Assembly (NCBI GenBank): GCA_000697665.1
Contig: KL197711.1
Coordinates: 16,263-64,639, forward strand
Reading direction: 5' to 3'
Length of the DNA: 48,377 nucleotides
From: Jaapia argillacea MUCL 33604
Taxonomy: Eukaryota > Basidiomycota > Agaricomycetes > Jaapiales > Jaapiaceae
The notes under the pieces are model-generated. The model was not told the origin of the DNA. It worked only from the letters and a program-made list of their open reading frames with translations, and searched no databases. This document shows, one piece after another, positions 35,501 to 45,363 of this stretch (positions are counted from its first letter, which is position 1; every line of letters begins with the position of its first letter). The position numbers and the translations under genes were made by a program.

Positions 35501-36701
35501 CTCGGATCGACACCCACGTCCACACAATCCCCCCAACTTATGCTTCTGCAGTTAACAAAGCAGGCGGTGAGCCCTCAGGATGGCAACTCCCCTCCTGGTC
35601 TCCTTCGTCCGCAATCCGCTCTGCCAACCACAACGGCGTGGCCATCTCCATCCTCTCGGTCACCAGCCCTGGTCCAGCCGTCCTAGGTTCGGGAGAAGAC
35701 GGCAGGAGGTTGGCTAGGGAGTGTAATGATTGGTGTGAGGATATGGTGAACGAAGGAAAAGAGAATCGTGAGCGGTTTAGGTATTTCGCGAGTTTACCTA
35801 GTTGGGAGGACGTTGACGGGACTGTAAAGGAGATCGAGTACGCGTTTGAGAAGACGAGTGCTCTGGGGGTTGTTGTCATGACTTCTTATGGAGATCGGTC
35901 TGCCAGCGCGCTCTCTCGCAAACTCGAACAACTCTCACAAGAGCGCCACGCTCAACTAGACTTCTCGGCGACTCTCTCTTCAAGCCCATTTGGGCGAAGC
36001 TCGCCTCTTACAACGCCGTTGTATTCATCCACCTACAACCATGAATATGTAAGTCTCTCCATACTTTCACACCCTCCTAGCTAACTCAATGCAAACTCCT
36101 AGTACACCCCACACAATAGCTTCCTTCCTCCCCCAACCAGTAATCGACTACCCCCTCGCAACAACCCGCACAGCAGTCGACCTCGTATTCACCAAAATGT
36201 CCGAACCTACCATCCCCGCATCAATTCATCCTATCGCACTCAGGCGGGACCTTGCCGTTCCTGTTTGATAGAGCTGTTGCATGTGCGGATATTCCGTCCG
36301 TTGGGTAAAAAATAGGGTTGAGTGCCGACGAAATGTCAGCCTTTCTTGATTTAGGATTTGTTGCAGGTTGCTGACGTACCCTGTATCTAGAATCGAGGAT
36401 TTCAGGAAATTCTATCTGGATACTGCCTTGGGAACTAGTCCGTAAGTCATCTCTGTATCATTTTCTTCCGTCACATTTGTTCAATATCATCCATCACAGA
36501 GCTCAGATCGAGGGGCTCCTCAAATTCACCACCCCTGATAAGCTCCTCTTCGGGACTGATTTTCCCTATGCACTAGACGAAGGGATGACGAATCACACCT
36601 CTCAACTCAACGACTTCCTGGACACTCCAAGAGGGAAGCAGTGGGCCCTTGTGAATCGGGAGAACGTTGTCAAGATGTTTGGGGAGAGGTTGAACTTGTG
36701 A
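35501..36701 (+). pseudogene. Amidohydrolase-2 family protein (ACMSD/decarboxylase-like), frameshifted
   Basis: Conserved family parts in order: metal-binding Asp-Thr-His-Val-His at 35510-35524; VAISILSVTSPGPAVLG at about 35638; a 62-bp intron after 35895; LFKPIWAKL at about 35975; ASFLPQPVIDYP at about 36120; a Ser-His-Ser-Gly-Gly-Thr metal/active-site segment at about 36234; GTDFPY at about 36556; stop at 36699-36701. Introns at 36305-36390 and 36442-36499 are clean. Three places each lack one base compared with the family's frame: near 36033, 36198 and 36224. No splice sites can explain them. After the third gap the original frame returns, so the losses are recent or are assembly errors. 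The family hydrolyses or decarboxylates aromatic and 2-hydroxymuconate-type acids using a metal. The start codon was not found. If the gaps are sequencing errors, this is an intact gene. Confidence 0.7.
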
Positions 36702-36811
36702 CGAAGATGTCCATTTGTCTGAGGAAGTTGAGTACCACCATGTACAATACTAACACGAGTAATACTCAGCAATACAACAATTGTCGGTCGCGTACGCCCC
36801 TAGACGTGGTA

Positions 36812-38441
36812 TCAAGCCTGTACAACGCTAAAAGTCACCCTGCCATCCTTGTTCAACTTCTCAATCAAATCCGTATCCCCAAAGGCAACACCAGGCGTCA
36901 ACACTCCCTTCCTAACCTTCTCTTTCCCCTCCAGGAGCACCTTCGCACAAAACATGAATAAGATCGGGGTAGCGACATATCCAAGCTCAGGACCCGTCAC
37001 CCTCGTAATGATCTCCACATCTGGTTTGGCACCGCTCTTCGGATCCACTGTCTCAGAGTACCCTCTCCCAACAAAAGTCTCCGAGAACCCAGTACCTTGG
37101 ATGATCTTCGTCGAAGGGCCCTGCTTCGTCACGACACCCCTCGTAAACAACTTTGGGTTATCAAGGAGTAACTTCCGTCCCCAAGCTCTCTTCACCAAAA
37201 ACTCAAACACCAAAAAGTAGAATATAAGCAGGGTCAGAGCCCATAATTTCGGTACCACGATGTACGCGCCAAATTGGATTGGTGGCTCATTTGTCGTGTG
37301 AACGAGGTCTAGGACTTGAGTTTGTCGGACGATTGCAGGGTCGGCAAATAGATAAGGGAGGAGGTAACCTCCCATTCTGTCGTAGAATGGAGGGAGTTTG
37401 CCGAAGAGACCTTTGGGAGCTTTGGGTCTGGGTCCGATGAATGTAGGACGAGGTTGTTTGGCTGAGAGGGCTTTACGAATCTTGCGCAGTTCATCAATGG
37501 ATGCAAAACCTTCGACAGCTGCCAGACGAGGAAAAAGATGCATCAGCTACCAGATTAATGGAGGGAATGAACGTTCAGGGAGGTCCCATAGCCATGAAGA
37601 CCGATATGGTATTGTAGGAACCGAACTGGCTGCGCTGGCACCGAATCCATTGAGCAAAAGTGAACAATATGTCTCACCTGACTGGTAAGTCGCATAGTTG
37701 ATCCCAGGCTGTATCCCGTCTGCGAGAATGAGCTTGAAGAACATCTCAACAGACGAAGGTTTCGCTCCCTTCTCCACCAGCTTGCGCTTCGCAAACAGCG
37801 CACCAAGATCAGCGGGTACTGAGTCGAAAGCCGCTGCATGAACGATCGTGATGCCCTTCTCGAGTGCAGCGTCATGATACTTCAAAATCATGTTCTCACT
37901 ACAAAGAGACCCCAAATTTCCTGAAGCTCAGCTACCAAAACACAAAACCAAGTGAAGAGCGAGACGCACATAAATTCAGGTTCTCCACAAAGATCCAAAT
38001 ACGACGTCCCAGCTTCCAAACACGCCTTGACAACATTCTCCCCAGTAAACCTATACGGGCCAACACAATTCAACACAACTTTCGTGCTGTTGGCCATCTC
38101 GACCAAGAGCCTTCCGTTCTCGGAGTCTGGTTGATCCCCTGCATCTGCGAGGAGTATATGCGGTGGGGAGACGGAAGGGTCTCCCACTGCAAGATTCTGT
38201 GCGACTTGTTCGAGTTTGTCTAGGGAGCGTCCTGCTATGGCCTTCGAGAACGAGAGAGAACGACGACACGTTCAGTACTAGTGAAATACTACGTGTAACT
38301 GAAAGAACAACATACCCATCGCAAATTTGGGAACAAGCCAGCGGTCGCTAAACTGTAAAGTTCTCGCACTACGAACTTGCCAGTGAATCCACTGGCGCCG
38401 TATACGACAATATCGTAGTCTCGGTCGACGGCGGAAGCCAT
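36812..38441 (-). CDS. Saccharopine-dehydrogenase-like oxidoreductase (SCCPDH family)
   Basis: Predicted 441 residues from four exons: 38441-38316, 38241-37970, 37898-37678, 37518-36812. Intron 3 is long for this genome (159 bp). The N-terminal Rossmann fold has Val-Tyr-Gly-Ala-Ser-Gly-Phe-Thr-Gly at 13-21. The segment VLNCVGPYRFTGENVVKACLE (cut at Gly to the helix) at about 105-125 and YLDLCGEPEF at about 126-135 are family marks. A hydrophobic stretch at about 320-340 (LWALTLLIFYFLVFEFLV) could anchor it to a membrane or lipid droplet, as in animal SCCPDH. The C-terminal part has GFSETFVGRGYSE and ELGYVATPILFMF. The true saccharopine dehydrogenase substrate is unproven for this family. The gene is convergent with the amidohydrolase, 110 bp apart. 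The N-terminal frame is supported by the Rossmann motif at the expected distance from the ATG. Confidence 0.85.
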
Positions 38442-38876
38442 TGCTGGGGGAGGATGTTGAGGTCAACAACAACGCAGGCCTTGGATTCGTCGAGGTTCGT
38501 CATGGGTGATTCTCGTCAATTTCAACAGGAAAAATCATGCTCCATGTTCAAGTTCGAACTTTCACAAACGTGACGGACATCAGACTAGCTATAGGCTAGG
38601 TCGCTCAAGAGTTGTGATGGTGAAGAGGAAGGTCGTCAGCAGACTCTGCTCGGAGGGGCTGGTCGAGTCTGTGGTTACAGGTCTCAGGGAAGGTACGTAG
38701 TTGTGGGGGAAGCTTCAAGGAGACTAGTTGAAAAGAAAGCAAAGGTGAACCAAGCACCATAATCATTACGCTCAAAACAATAACCCAAAAACAAGAACAA
38801 CTGCACATCAAAAATTCAACAATGCTATCAAAGCATGATCGACGAGTAGCACACAATCCAACCGTAAAATCATCAA
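38442..38876. other. Intergenic
   Basis: This lies between the start of the SCCPDH-like gene and the 3' end of the secreted two-domain protein; both are on the minus strand. Short frames (38506-38700 plus, 38605-38856 minus) have no recognisable content. Confidence 0.4.
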
Positions 38877-40156
38877 TTACTGAACGGCCTTTAGTTGTGC
38901 CTGAAAAAGCACCTCAGTGACCACCTCCCGGAAAAAAGGGAACATAGACCTACCGATAAGGTAGTGGAAGCAGCCGGGCAACCGACACCAGGACCGTTCA
39001 AGTTCTGAATGGTGACGAGGGCGGCTTCGATTCGAGCGGCTTGAGACGCATTGTCATTTCCGACTGGGAAGGAAATCTTGACGGACGGATTGTTGACAGC
39101 TTCACCGGCAGCAACATTGGCTTGCAATTGCTACAAGGGAGAAAATATCATCAATCGCCCGCTTCTTCGCTCTGATGGAAATGTACTGACGGCAATGTAC
39201 TCAGATTGAGGGGGAGGGCAGCTGCAAGGAACCTGGACGGGCTTCCCATTTGCGCCAATCACAGCTCCGTCACAGTTACCAGTACCTGCGAGACCATAGT
39301 CAGTATTTGGCAAAACTACGACACAGCTAACCGACCCACCGGTAGGGTTAACGCCGGATGAGAAACCCAGAGGAGGAGCGAGAGCTGCGACTTGAGCAGC
39401 GGAAGCGGTTCCATCTGCGGGGGCCGCCGGGGCGGCAGGGGGAGCTGCTGGGGGAGCGGGAGCGGGAGATGCAGCAGGTGCGGGAGGAGGCGACGCGGCA
39501 GCCGCAGGCGCATCAGGCACAGCAGAAGGAACTCCAGCAGTAGAACCACCAAGCGCGGAAGCGAGTTGTGCCTAGGAGAACACTAGTAAATATTGACGGC
39601 CGGAAAAAATAGATGCCAGACCCACACTCAAAGTGGTGGAAGCAGCAGGGCAGCCCTGTCCAGGACCATTGAGATTTTGAAGAGTAACGAGCCCAGCTTG
39701 AATGCGGGAGGCCAAGGAAGCGCTGTCGCTGCCGGTTTGAAAGTTAATTCCGACGCTAGGGTTATGGACAGCAAAGCCTGCTGCTACATTCGCTTGGAGT
39801 TGCTGGAGGAGATGATTTAGAATTAAATAGAAGCGAAATCTGGGGTTCAACTAACGCTGATGAACTCTGCCTCAGATGGAGGACAAGCACACGGGACCTG
39901 CACAGGCTGACCATTGGCACCCTTGACAGCACCATCACAGTTTCCAGTACCTGAATCGTTATAAAAAGGATAAGATCTTCTGAAAATCGGTGGGATTGGT
40001 GGGGGGCATACCGGTGGGGTTTACACCAGACACAAATCCCAATGGGGGAGCCAGCTGCGCGACGAGCGCTGGATCAACAGCCCGTTTGATTGGAATAGCC
40101 AACGCGGATGTGGCCAAGACAGCAACGAAAGGGAGGAGGGCGGTGGAGAACTTCAT
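38877..40156 (-). CDS. Small secreted protein with two tandem copies of one domain
   Basis: Predicted 314 residues from seven exons: 40156-40012, 39950-39856, 39802-39626, 39571-39340, 39285-39191, 39130-38954, 38900-38877. A signal peptide (MKFSTALLPFVAVLATSALA) is at 1-20. Copy 1 is about 40-140 and copy 2 about 205-314. Each contains Gly-Asn-Cys-Asp-Gly-Ala-Val, then Cys-x-Cys-Pro-Pro, then ANVAAG, then Leu-Asn-Gly-Pro-Gly-x-Gly-Cys-Pro-Ala-Ala-Ser-Thr-Thr. The linker (about 150-195) is an Ala/Pro-rich spacer. Four conserved cysteines per copy suggest disulfides. I remember single-domain versions as common secreted proteins of unknown function in Agaricomycetes. Both copies are coded by a 95-nt exon followed by a 177-nt exon in the same phases, so the duplication was genomic. 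No catalytic motif is visible; no function is proposed. Confidence 0.85.
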
Positions 40157-41069
40157 TTTTGAATGCAGATATTTGAGGGATAAATGAGCGCAAATCAGGT
40201 GAAGATAAAGTGAAAAAGGAGTGAGGAAGCAAGCGTCAAGCTTGTAGAAAGGATGGAAATGAATGGAACCGACACAGTCGGTGAAAAGAGAGTTGAAGGA
40301 AAGTAGGAAAGGGAAAAGTCAGAATGAGCTCCATTTTTTGCTGGATGCCTTATGTACTGGAAGATGGTTAGGCACCCACATGGCGTGGGTTCGTTGGGAA
40401 TTTCACAATTGCGACTGTCGGCTATCACCATTCTCTTGTTCAGATTTGTTGTTCAGATCTCCATTCTTCGCTGGGATTGGACTGAGCTTAACCGAGCATA
40501 ATGGAATCGCGATCCAGCTGATAAGATTTTCGGGGATCAAACGCACGAGGCAGATAAGCTGAACAAATCACGACTTCGGATTTCTTTGGAGGGGCGTTAG
40601 GACTCGCGGTGAGCGCAAAAATTCCAGACAGCGGAGGGGGGTTGAAGGACATCAAATAAGCCTCGGATAGCACTCGGATGGATGGTCACTTTGGCGGTGC
40701 CTGAGGGATCGTAGCCGCGACGACGTTCGGCATGGCGACTACTCGTCAGTATCATCATCCTTGTTGTCACAGGCACCTTCCTAAAGCCGCGACCGAAAAA
40801 GTAGGTCATTTGTCTCTGGATCGCAAGGAGGCCAATCGATGAATGAGGTTTTAGGGGAGGCGGAAATGAGCCTCACATACGTATTCGACTCCGAGCGATT
40901 CGGGCAGATGCACTTCAATCAAACCAAATGTATTCAACGCCATGAACAATAACCGACAGGGCGCGCATCCAATCACCGACGTCATGAAGGGAACAAAGCA
41001 ACAAGCCCGACGCATCAAGATATCATGGGGAAGAAACAGGCACTCAGGATAGGGACGGTCGTCAAAAGA
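40157..41069. other. Intergenic, promoter of the secreted protein and P450 3' side
   Basis: Genes on both sides are on the minus strand. A 99-codon plus-strand frame (40263-40562) and minus-strand frames at 40195-40431 and 40597-40809 show no recognisable content. No RNA or repeat was noted. Confidence 0.4.
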
Positions 41070-43202
41070 CTACCTCACCTCGACTGAGCGAATGAGCCGT
41101 TCTGCCTTGGCCGTACGAGGGGTAATGGAGCATTGGAAGTCTGGAGGATGGCTTGGTTCCCGCCCGTCAGCTGAATGGAAAGGAAGGACCGAAAGAGAGT
41201 CGCATACCTAATGGTGCCACTTGAGAACTCGAGACTTGGTTCAATCACACAGCCCGATCTGTCGACAGGCTTGGTGATGTTGAACACAGCTAGAGTCATC
41301 GCACAAGTGATGAATACGGATGCATTGGCGAGGTTGATTCCTGCAGGTTCGTGTGATTAGAAATTGTGATAGATTACCGAAGGGCAAAATTTAAACCTGG
41401 GCAGATTCTGGGAGCGGCATCGTCTCGAGTTAGTAACCCACGAGACGCACATCCCATATGCCCAGCTCACCTTCTTCCATAACCGAAACAGTACAAACGG
41501 GGGTCCTGTTCAGGCTGCTTTCCAAGGTATCGATCTGGGTTGAATTCCATAGGGTTGACATATGTCTTAGGATCATGCAAGAATTTCCTAGACAATTCGC
41601 CGATAACCTAAGCCAATGTAACGGTGGAAGATGAGGACAGGAGCGCACCATAGGTTGGCTAATACCAGAGATCCCTTCGGGATGGTGTACCCCTCATAGA
41701 CGTCGTCTTCCGTAGCTACATGGGGCAAGCCTATAATGAGGCATCAGTCGTGGATCAAATATGTGACCTGTTGAAGCAAGGGACTTTCCAAGGGGTGCAA
41801 CAGGTTGCCATCGGAATACTTCCTTCAAAAGCGACTCCATATACGGCAAACTCTCCCGATCCTCGAAGGAAGGAAGCCTATCACTGCCGATTACTGCGTC
41901 GATCTCGGCTTGAGCTTTCTTTTGCACGTCAGGGAAAAGCATCATTGCGAGGAAGAATGTGTGGATCGATGAATATGTCTGCGGCGAAACGGGTCGAGTG
42001 AACCTCAGCAAAGGGAGGTTTCAAATCAGAACTCACGGTATCATACCCACCTAAAAGCGAGTCAGCGAGAGTACTCGGTAAGTGCCAAATGATGTTGGCA
42101 CTCACCACCGTACATAGCCGCTGCAGCCCATTCGATGATGTCGACCTCTTCTGGCGTCCATTCCTTCTCTTGAAGAATGTTAGAGATGAAGGACGGGCCA
42201 GCTCGCCCTGCAACCTGACAGAAGACATCTGAGGAAGGGACGGCGGTGAATTCGATTCGGTCGCATACCATTTGTTTCTTAACATACTCTGCTGGTAAAT
42301 GAACCATATCGGACTCTGTCTTGGCGCACTCTGCCGCAAATCTTTTGAAACCTGCTCCGGGGAACCAGGACGGTACAAATCGCACTGAAAAATGGAATGA
42401 AGGGTTAACAGGAGGCATCAGACGTGAGGGAAGACTAACGAATGGGTATAACGTCTACGAGGAAGGCTCCAGGAGCGGTGAGCGTAGAAAATTGTTTCAG
42501 GGACCTATCGACGACTTGGACGATGAGATCATCGTGGCCCTTCACCCTGTAATCATAGGTGATTTGGAGAATTATCGAGCCGATTGTTCTACATGGAGGG
42601 TCAGGTGAATTTTGCAACCGGAGCCTATCAGGTTACTGACTGCCGAATGAAGGGTACCAGGTTCTCTGGCTCGTCGAGGAGTCGTAACAAGAAGCGGTGC
42701 GTCTCCTGCTCTTCAACGGGGAAGAACTTCTCGATACTCGACTTCGTCCCCATAAAACGGTGGTAAAACATGCGAGTCTGACGGAGGCGAGATCCGTAAG
42801 GTAATAAGCCGGTCGTATACTTGTTTCCAGCTAGTTCGCCGGCCATGATCAACTTCGGCCTGTCAGAGTAGATTAGACTCCTCTTGTCAAGTAACTCATT
42901 AGCGTGCTTTGGCGAGTTAAGTAGCACGATGGGTTGTCCGAGAACATTAACGTAAACGACGTCACCTATGTTGCCGATTAATTCTGACGATGCAGAATGT
43001 GGATGCGGGACTCACCCCAAATTTCTGCCCACTTGGTGAATGTTGTCCACGTACGTTCCTTGGGCATGTCAAGGGCATTGCCGATGAGAGGAAGGCCCTT
43101 CGGCCCTGGTGGGAGGTTCTTCGGAGATGTAAGCAGTCGCTTTAAAAGTAGGACTGCCAAACCACCCAAGGCGATATCGAGAGGGGTAATTGAGCCAGCC
43201 AT
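41070..43202 (-). CDS. Cytochrome P450 monooxygenase, with a changed splice donor
   Basis: Predicted 504 residues from twelve exons if intron 7 is removed: 43202-43016, 42965-42641, 42588-42440, 42384-42269, 42214-42106, 42050-42037, 41978-41789, 41730-41649, 41587-41471, 41407-41397, 41340-41208, 41151-41070. An N-terminal membrane anchor (residues 1-20) is followed by the Pro hinge LPPGPKGLPLIGN. The I-helix has Gly-Tyr-Asp-Thr-Thr, the K-helix Glu353-x-x-Arg356, and the haem loop FGYGRRICPG with Cys432. It resembles the fungal CYP families formerly called O-methylsterigmatocystin-oxidoreductase-like; the substrate is unknown. Intron 7 (41788-41731, 58 bp) begins GA rather than GT. Removing it is the only way I see to keep the frame. 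Intron 4 (54 bp) is stop-free and a multiple of three. Exons of 14 and 11 nt occur. The alternative start at 43229 adds nine residues. Confidence 0.75.
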
Positions 43203-43480
43203 GATAGCTATAGTCCGAGTGGAAAGCAAGCTTCAAATATCAAGGTCTACATCGCAAAATCCAACACCCTACAAACTTCGGTCGGAGGAGTTGTAGCACC
43301 GAGGGGTCCGGGTTGTGTGGCCTTCCACCAGCGCTCGTGGCAATTAATACGACCGAAGGGAAGAGAAACTTCCCCTCTGGTTCGATCAGTTTCTTGATAA
43401 GGGCAGTGCATACACAACAAATACGCCACGCCTCTTCGGTACAATCACGGCCACGCTGAGGAGGGACAAAGATACTTGCC

Positions 43481-43787
43481 ATCACAGCATTCGTGATCCA
43501 GGTTGACCGGGATGGACGAGATATGACATTTGGCAAGTGATGTTGACCTGGAATTCCGTAAACCGGCTAAGAAAAACAACTGCCCATGGGAGGAAGGTGA
43601 TCACCAGATGTACGAAGTTGCCGGAGAGATACCCGTTGGCTAGTATTATTCAGTACGCAGGCGGGAAACCTCCTCACGGGGTTCGAATTGGGTTGTAAGT
43701 AAAACCAGCCCTAAGCGATAATGATGGAAAGGATAGATCCATCATTTCAACAAGTAAGATGTTGACTTCAGGATGCGGTGCAGAGTT
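43481..43787 (-). pseudogene. Decayed copy of the 5' region of the mitofusin-like gene
   Basis: DNA here aligns with 45293-45593 over about 300 bases in the same orientation, with many substitutions and small gaps. Translated on the minus strand it gives FVHLVITFLPWAVVFLSR, a membrane-like segment, and then, after a one-base shift, a match to the segment starting MPNVISRPSRSTWITNA. In-frame stops occur (one at about 43682, another at about 43650). No downstream part of the protein is present: similarity stops at about 43481. This is a fragment, not a gene. It was probably created by a local duplication. Confidence 0.65.
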
Positions 43788-43867
43788 TGCTGTAGGACGC
43801 CCCATAGTTACCGTGATAAAATATAATATTGGTAAGAGCAAATCCAACATGATGACATAATAATCTT

Positions 43868-43879
43868 AACTTATAAGTT
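43868..43879. repeat. 12-bp perfect palindrome AACTTATAAGTT
   Basis: AACTTATAAGTT reads the same on both strands. It lies in an AT-rich segment upstream of the decayed fragment. It could be a protein-binding site or chance. Confidence 0.4.
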
Positions 43880-44001
43880 GTAACGATGTATTGCGCATTT
43901 TGTGTAAGGAGTAGTTATACCTTTTCGACGGACAAGCATCAGAAGGACCACGAGAATAACAAAACGGAGCAGAGGCAACGAGAAGATATAAGAAAGATCT
44001 C

Positions 44002-45363
44002 CTACAACGAACCAGCAAATAATACCCCCTTCTCACGGATCTCACCTATCCTCCTCGTCATATCCTGGAAGTAGTCCAACGCCCTCATCGCCTTTTTCTC
44101 TGTCTCCTCCGCATCCTTCACCTCCTTCCCTCGCTCATCCATAGCAACCCTGAATCGCTCTTTCAGATCCCACGAAGCCAACCTCAGCACCTTCCTCGTC
44201 TCCCTGCTAATCCTCGCCGGATGTTCGTTCGCGAGGAGCTGCGACTCCGCATCTTTCACCCCCTTCCCTCGCTCATCTGTAGCAGCTCTAAATCGCTCTT
44301 TCGGATTCCACGAAGCCAACGTCAGAACCTTCTTCTCTGTCGTCTCCTCCGCATTCTTCCCCTTCCCCCGCTCAATCATAGCAGCCTTGAACCGCTCTTT
44401 CTGATCCCACGAACACAACCTTAACACCTTCCTTGTCTCCCTGCCAATCCTCGCCGAATGCGCGTTCACGAAGAGCTGTGACTCGAGAACGTCCGCTCCG
44501 GGTGTGACGAGTGATGCTTTGATGCGTCGGCCAACAGTTCTTGGGATGATATTGGGGAGTTCGACGACGAAGTATACAGTGGCACCGATAGCCAAGCCGC
44601 CGATGACTGTAGCCACCCACTTACGAACCGTCTCATTCGACAGTAACTCCGCTATCCGGACGATACCCTCGATGAGAGTCCAAGCATCGAAAGTCTTGCC
44701 GCCAACCAAAGTCAAACCTCCAATTCCAACCGACACAAAACCCAAAGCCTTATGATTGGCCTCCACGGCATCCGTAACCTCCACCTTTGTACCTCCGAAG
44801 TGCATCGAGAACTGATGCACGTCGAACACGTCGAAGAAGGTCGTGCGGAGCAGATCAGGTCGTTGAGCGAGGTCAATATCGAGGCCGTATGTTTCATCAC
44901 GGGGACCAGCAAACATAGCCTCCGGGACGAACACACGAGTATTTCGTGCAACACCATCTGGTAGGTGCTGGTCACCTAACTGCAAAATCTTGTTCACAGC
45001 AGTGGCGGTGGTAACCCTGGCCTCATCCTCTGCTAACTTCACAGCTACGTCCAGGCTGGCAAGTAAAGCTCTCCTAACTTCCCTAGCGAAATCCCACGCT
45101 CCGAGGAGACCAGGATAATCTGGCATGTTGACGATTGGCTCGTCAACGCCAAGTTTCCCTTCGCGGACGCGATCGAGAGCGTCGGTCAAGAAACGATTGG
45201 CGGCGACACGAGACTTGTTAGCGCCATCCTCTTCGACAGCTTCTAGATGTTTCTCCAAAGTCTCCCATCCACTCTTCATCTTCCCGAACACAATCGCAGC
45301 ATTCGGGGTCCAGGTTGACCGGAATGGAAGAGATATGAGGTTTGGTAAGTTAAGTATGTTCAT
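44002..45363 (-). CDS. Truncated mitofusin (Fzo1)-like protein with repeated C-terminal tail
   Basis: Intronless frame of 453 residues starting MNILNLPNLISLPFRSTW. Residues 25-190 are mostly helical and acidic/basic. Hydrophobic stretches lie at about 207-222 and 250-268, followed by Pro-Arg-Thr-Val-Gly-Arg-Arg and a charged helical tail. A helix-membrane-helix end is the layout of mitofusins, which fuse mitochondrial outer membranes, and the tail (ETRKVLRLASWDLKERFR) looks to me like that of basidiomycete Fzo1-type proteins. The GTPase domain is missing, with no P-loop. In the tail the Ser-Trp-Asp/Asn...Lys-Glu-Arg-Phe unit occurs three times (starting at residues 328, 351 and 397), which indicates internal duplication. 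An in-frame TAG directly precedes the ATG, and homologous coding sequence with another stop lies upstream. The locus may therefore be a pseudogene remnant, or a short expressed form. The family assignment is from memory and moderate. Confidence 0.55.
   Translation of the reverse strand: MNILNLPNLISLPFRSTWTPNAAIVFGKMKSGWETLEKHLEAVEEDGANKSRVAANRFLTDALDRVREGKLGVDEPIVNMPDYPGLLGAWDFAREVRRALLASLDVAVKLAEDEARVTTATAVNKILQLGDQHLPDGVARNTRVFVPEAMFAGPRDETYGLDIDLAQRPDLLRTTFFDVFDVHQFSMHFGGTKVEVTDAVEANHKALGFVSVGIGGLTLVGGKTFDAWTLIEGIVRIAELLSNETVRKWVATVIGGLAIGATVYFVVELPNIIPRTVGRRIKASLVTPGADVLESQLFVNAHSARIGRETRKVLRLCSWDQKERFKAAMIERGKGKNAEETTEKKVLTLASWNPKERFRAATDERGKGVKDAESQLLANEHPARISRETRKVLRLASWDLKERFRVAMDERGKEVKDAEETEKKAMRALDYFQDMTRRIGEIREKGVLFAGSL
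44074..44460 (-). repeat. Internal repeats in the mitofusin-like tail
   Basis: Within codons 302-430 the unit ARI-x-RET-RKVLRL-x-SW-x-x-KERF occurs twice nearly whole (302 and 381), and once in shortened form (about 345-378). The Ser-Trp positions are 23 and 46 codons apart, so the spacings are 69 and 138 bp. DNA identity is visible too, for example CCTTCCCTCGCTCATC on the plus strand at about 44121 and 44262. Confidence 0.7.

Larger units (their letters stand above)
43203..44001. other. Intergenic with a decayed gene fragment
   Basis: Upstream of the P450 start. Most of 43481-43787 is a decayed copy of the 5' part of the mitofusin-like gene (listed separately). About 43810-43890 is AT-rich and includes a 12-bp palindrome. 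The rest shows nothing recognisable. Confidence 0.45.

Noticed and set aside
43240-43536. 98-codon minus-strand frame upstream of the P450
   Set aside because: Only its first 17 or so codons relate to the mitofusin-like protein; the rest is out of register and unlike any protein. Treated as part of the decayed fragment.
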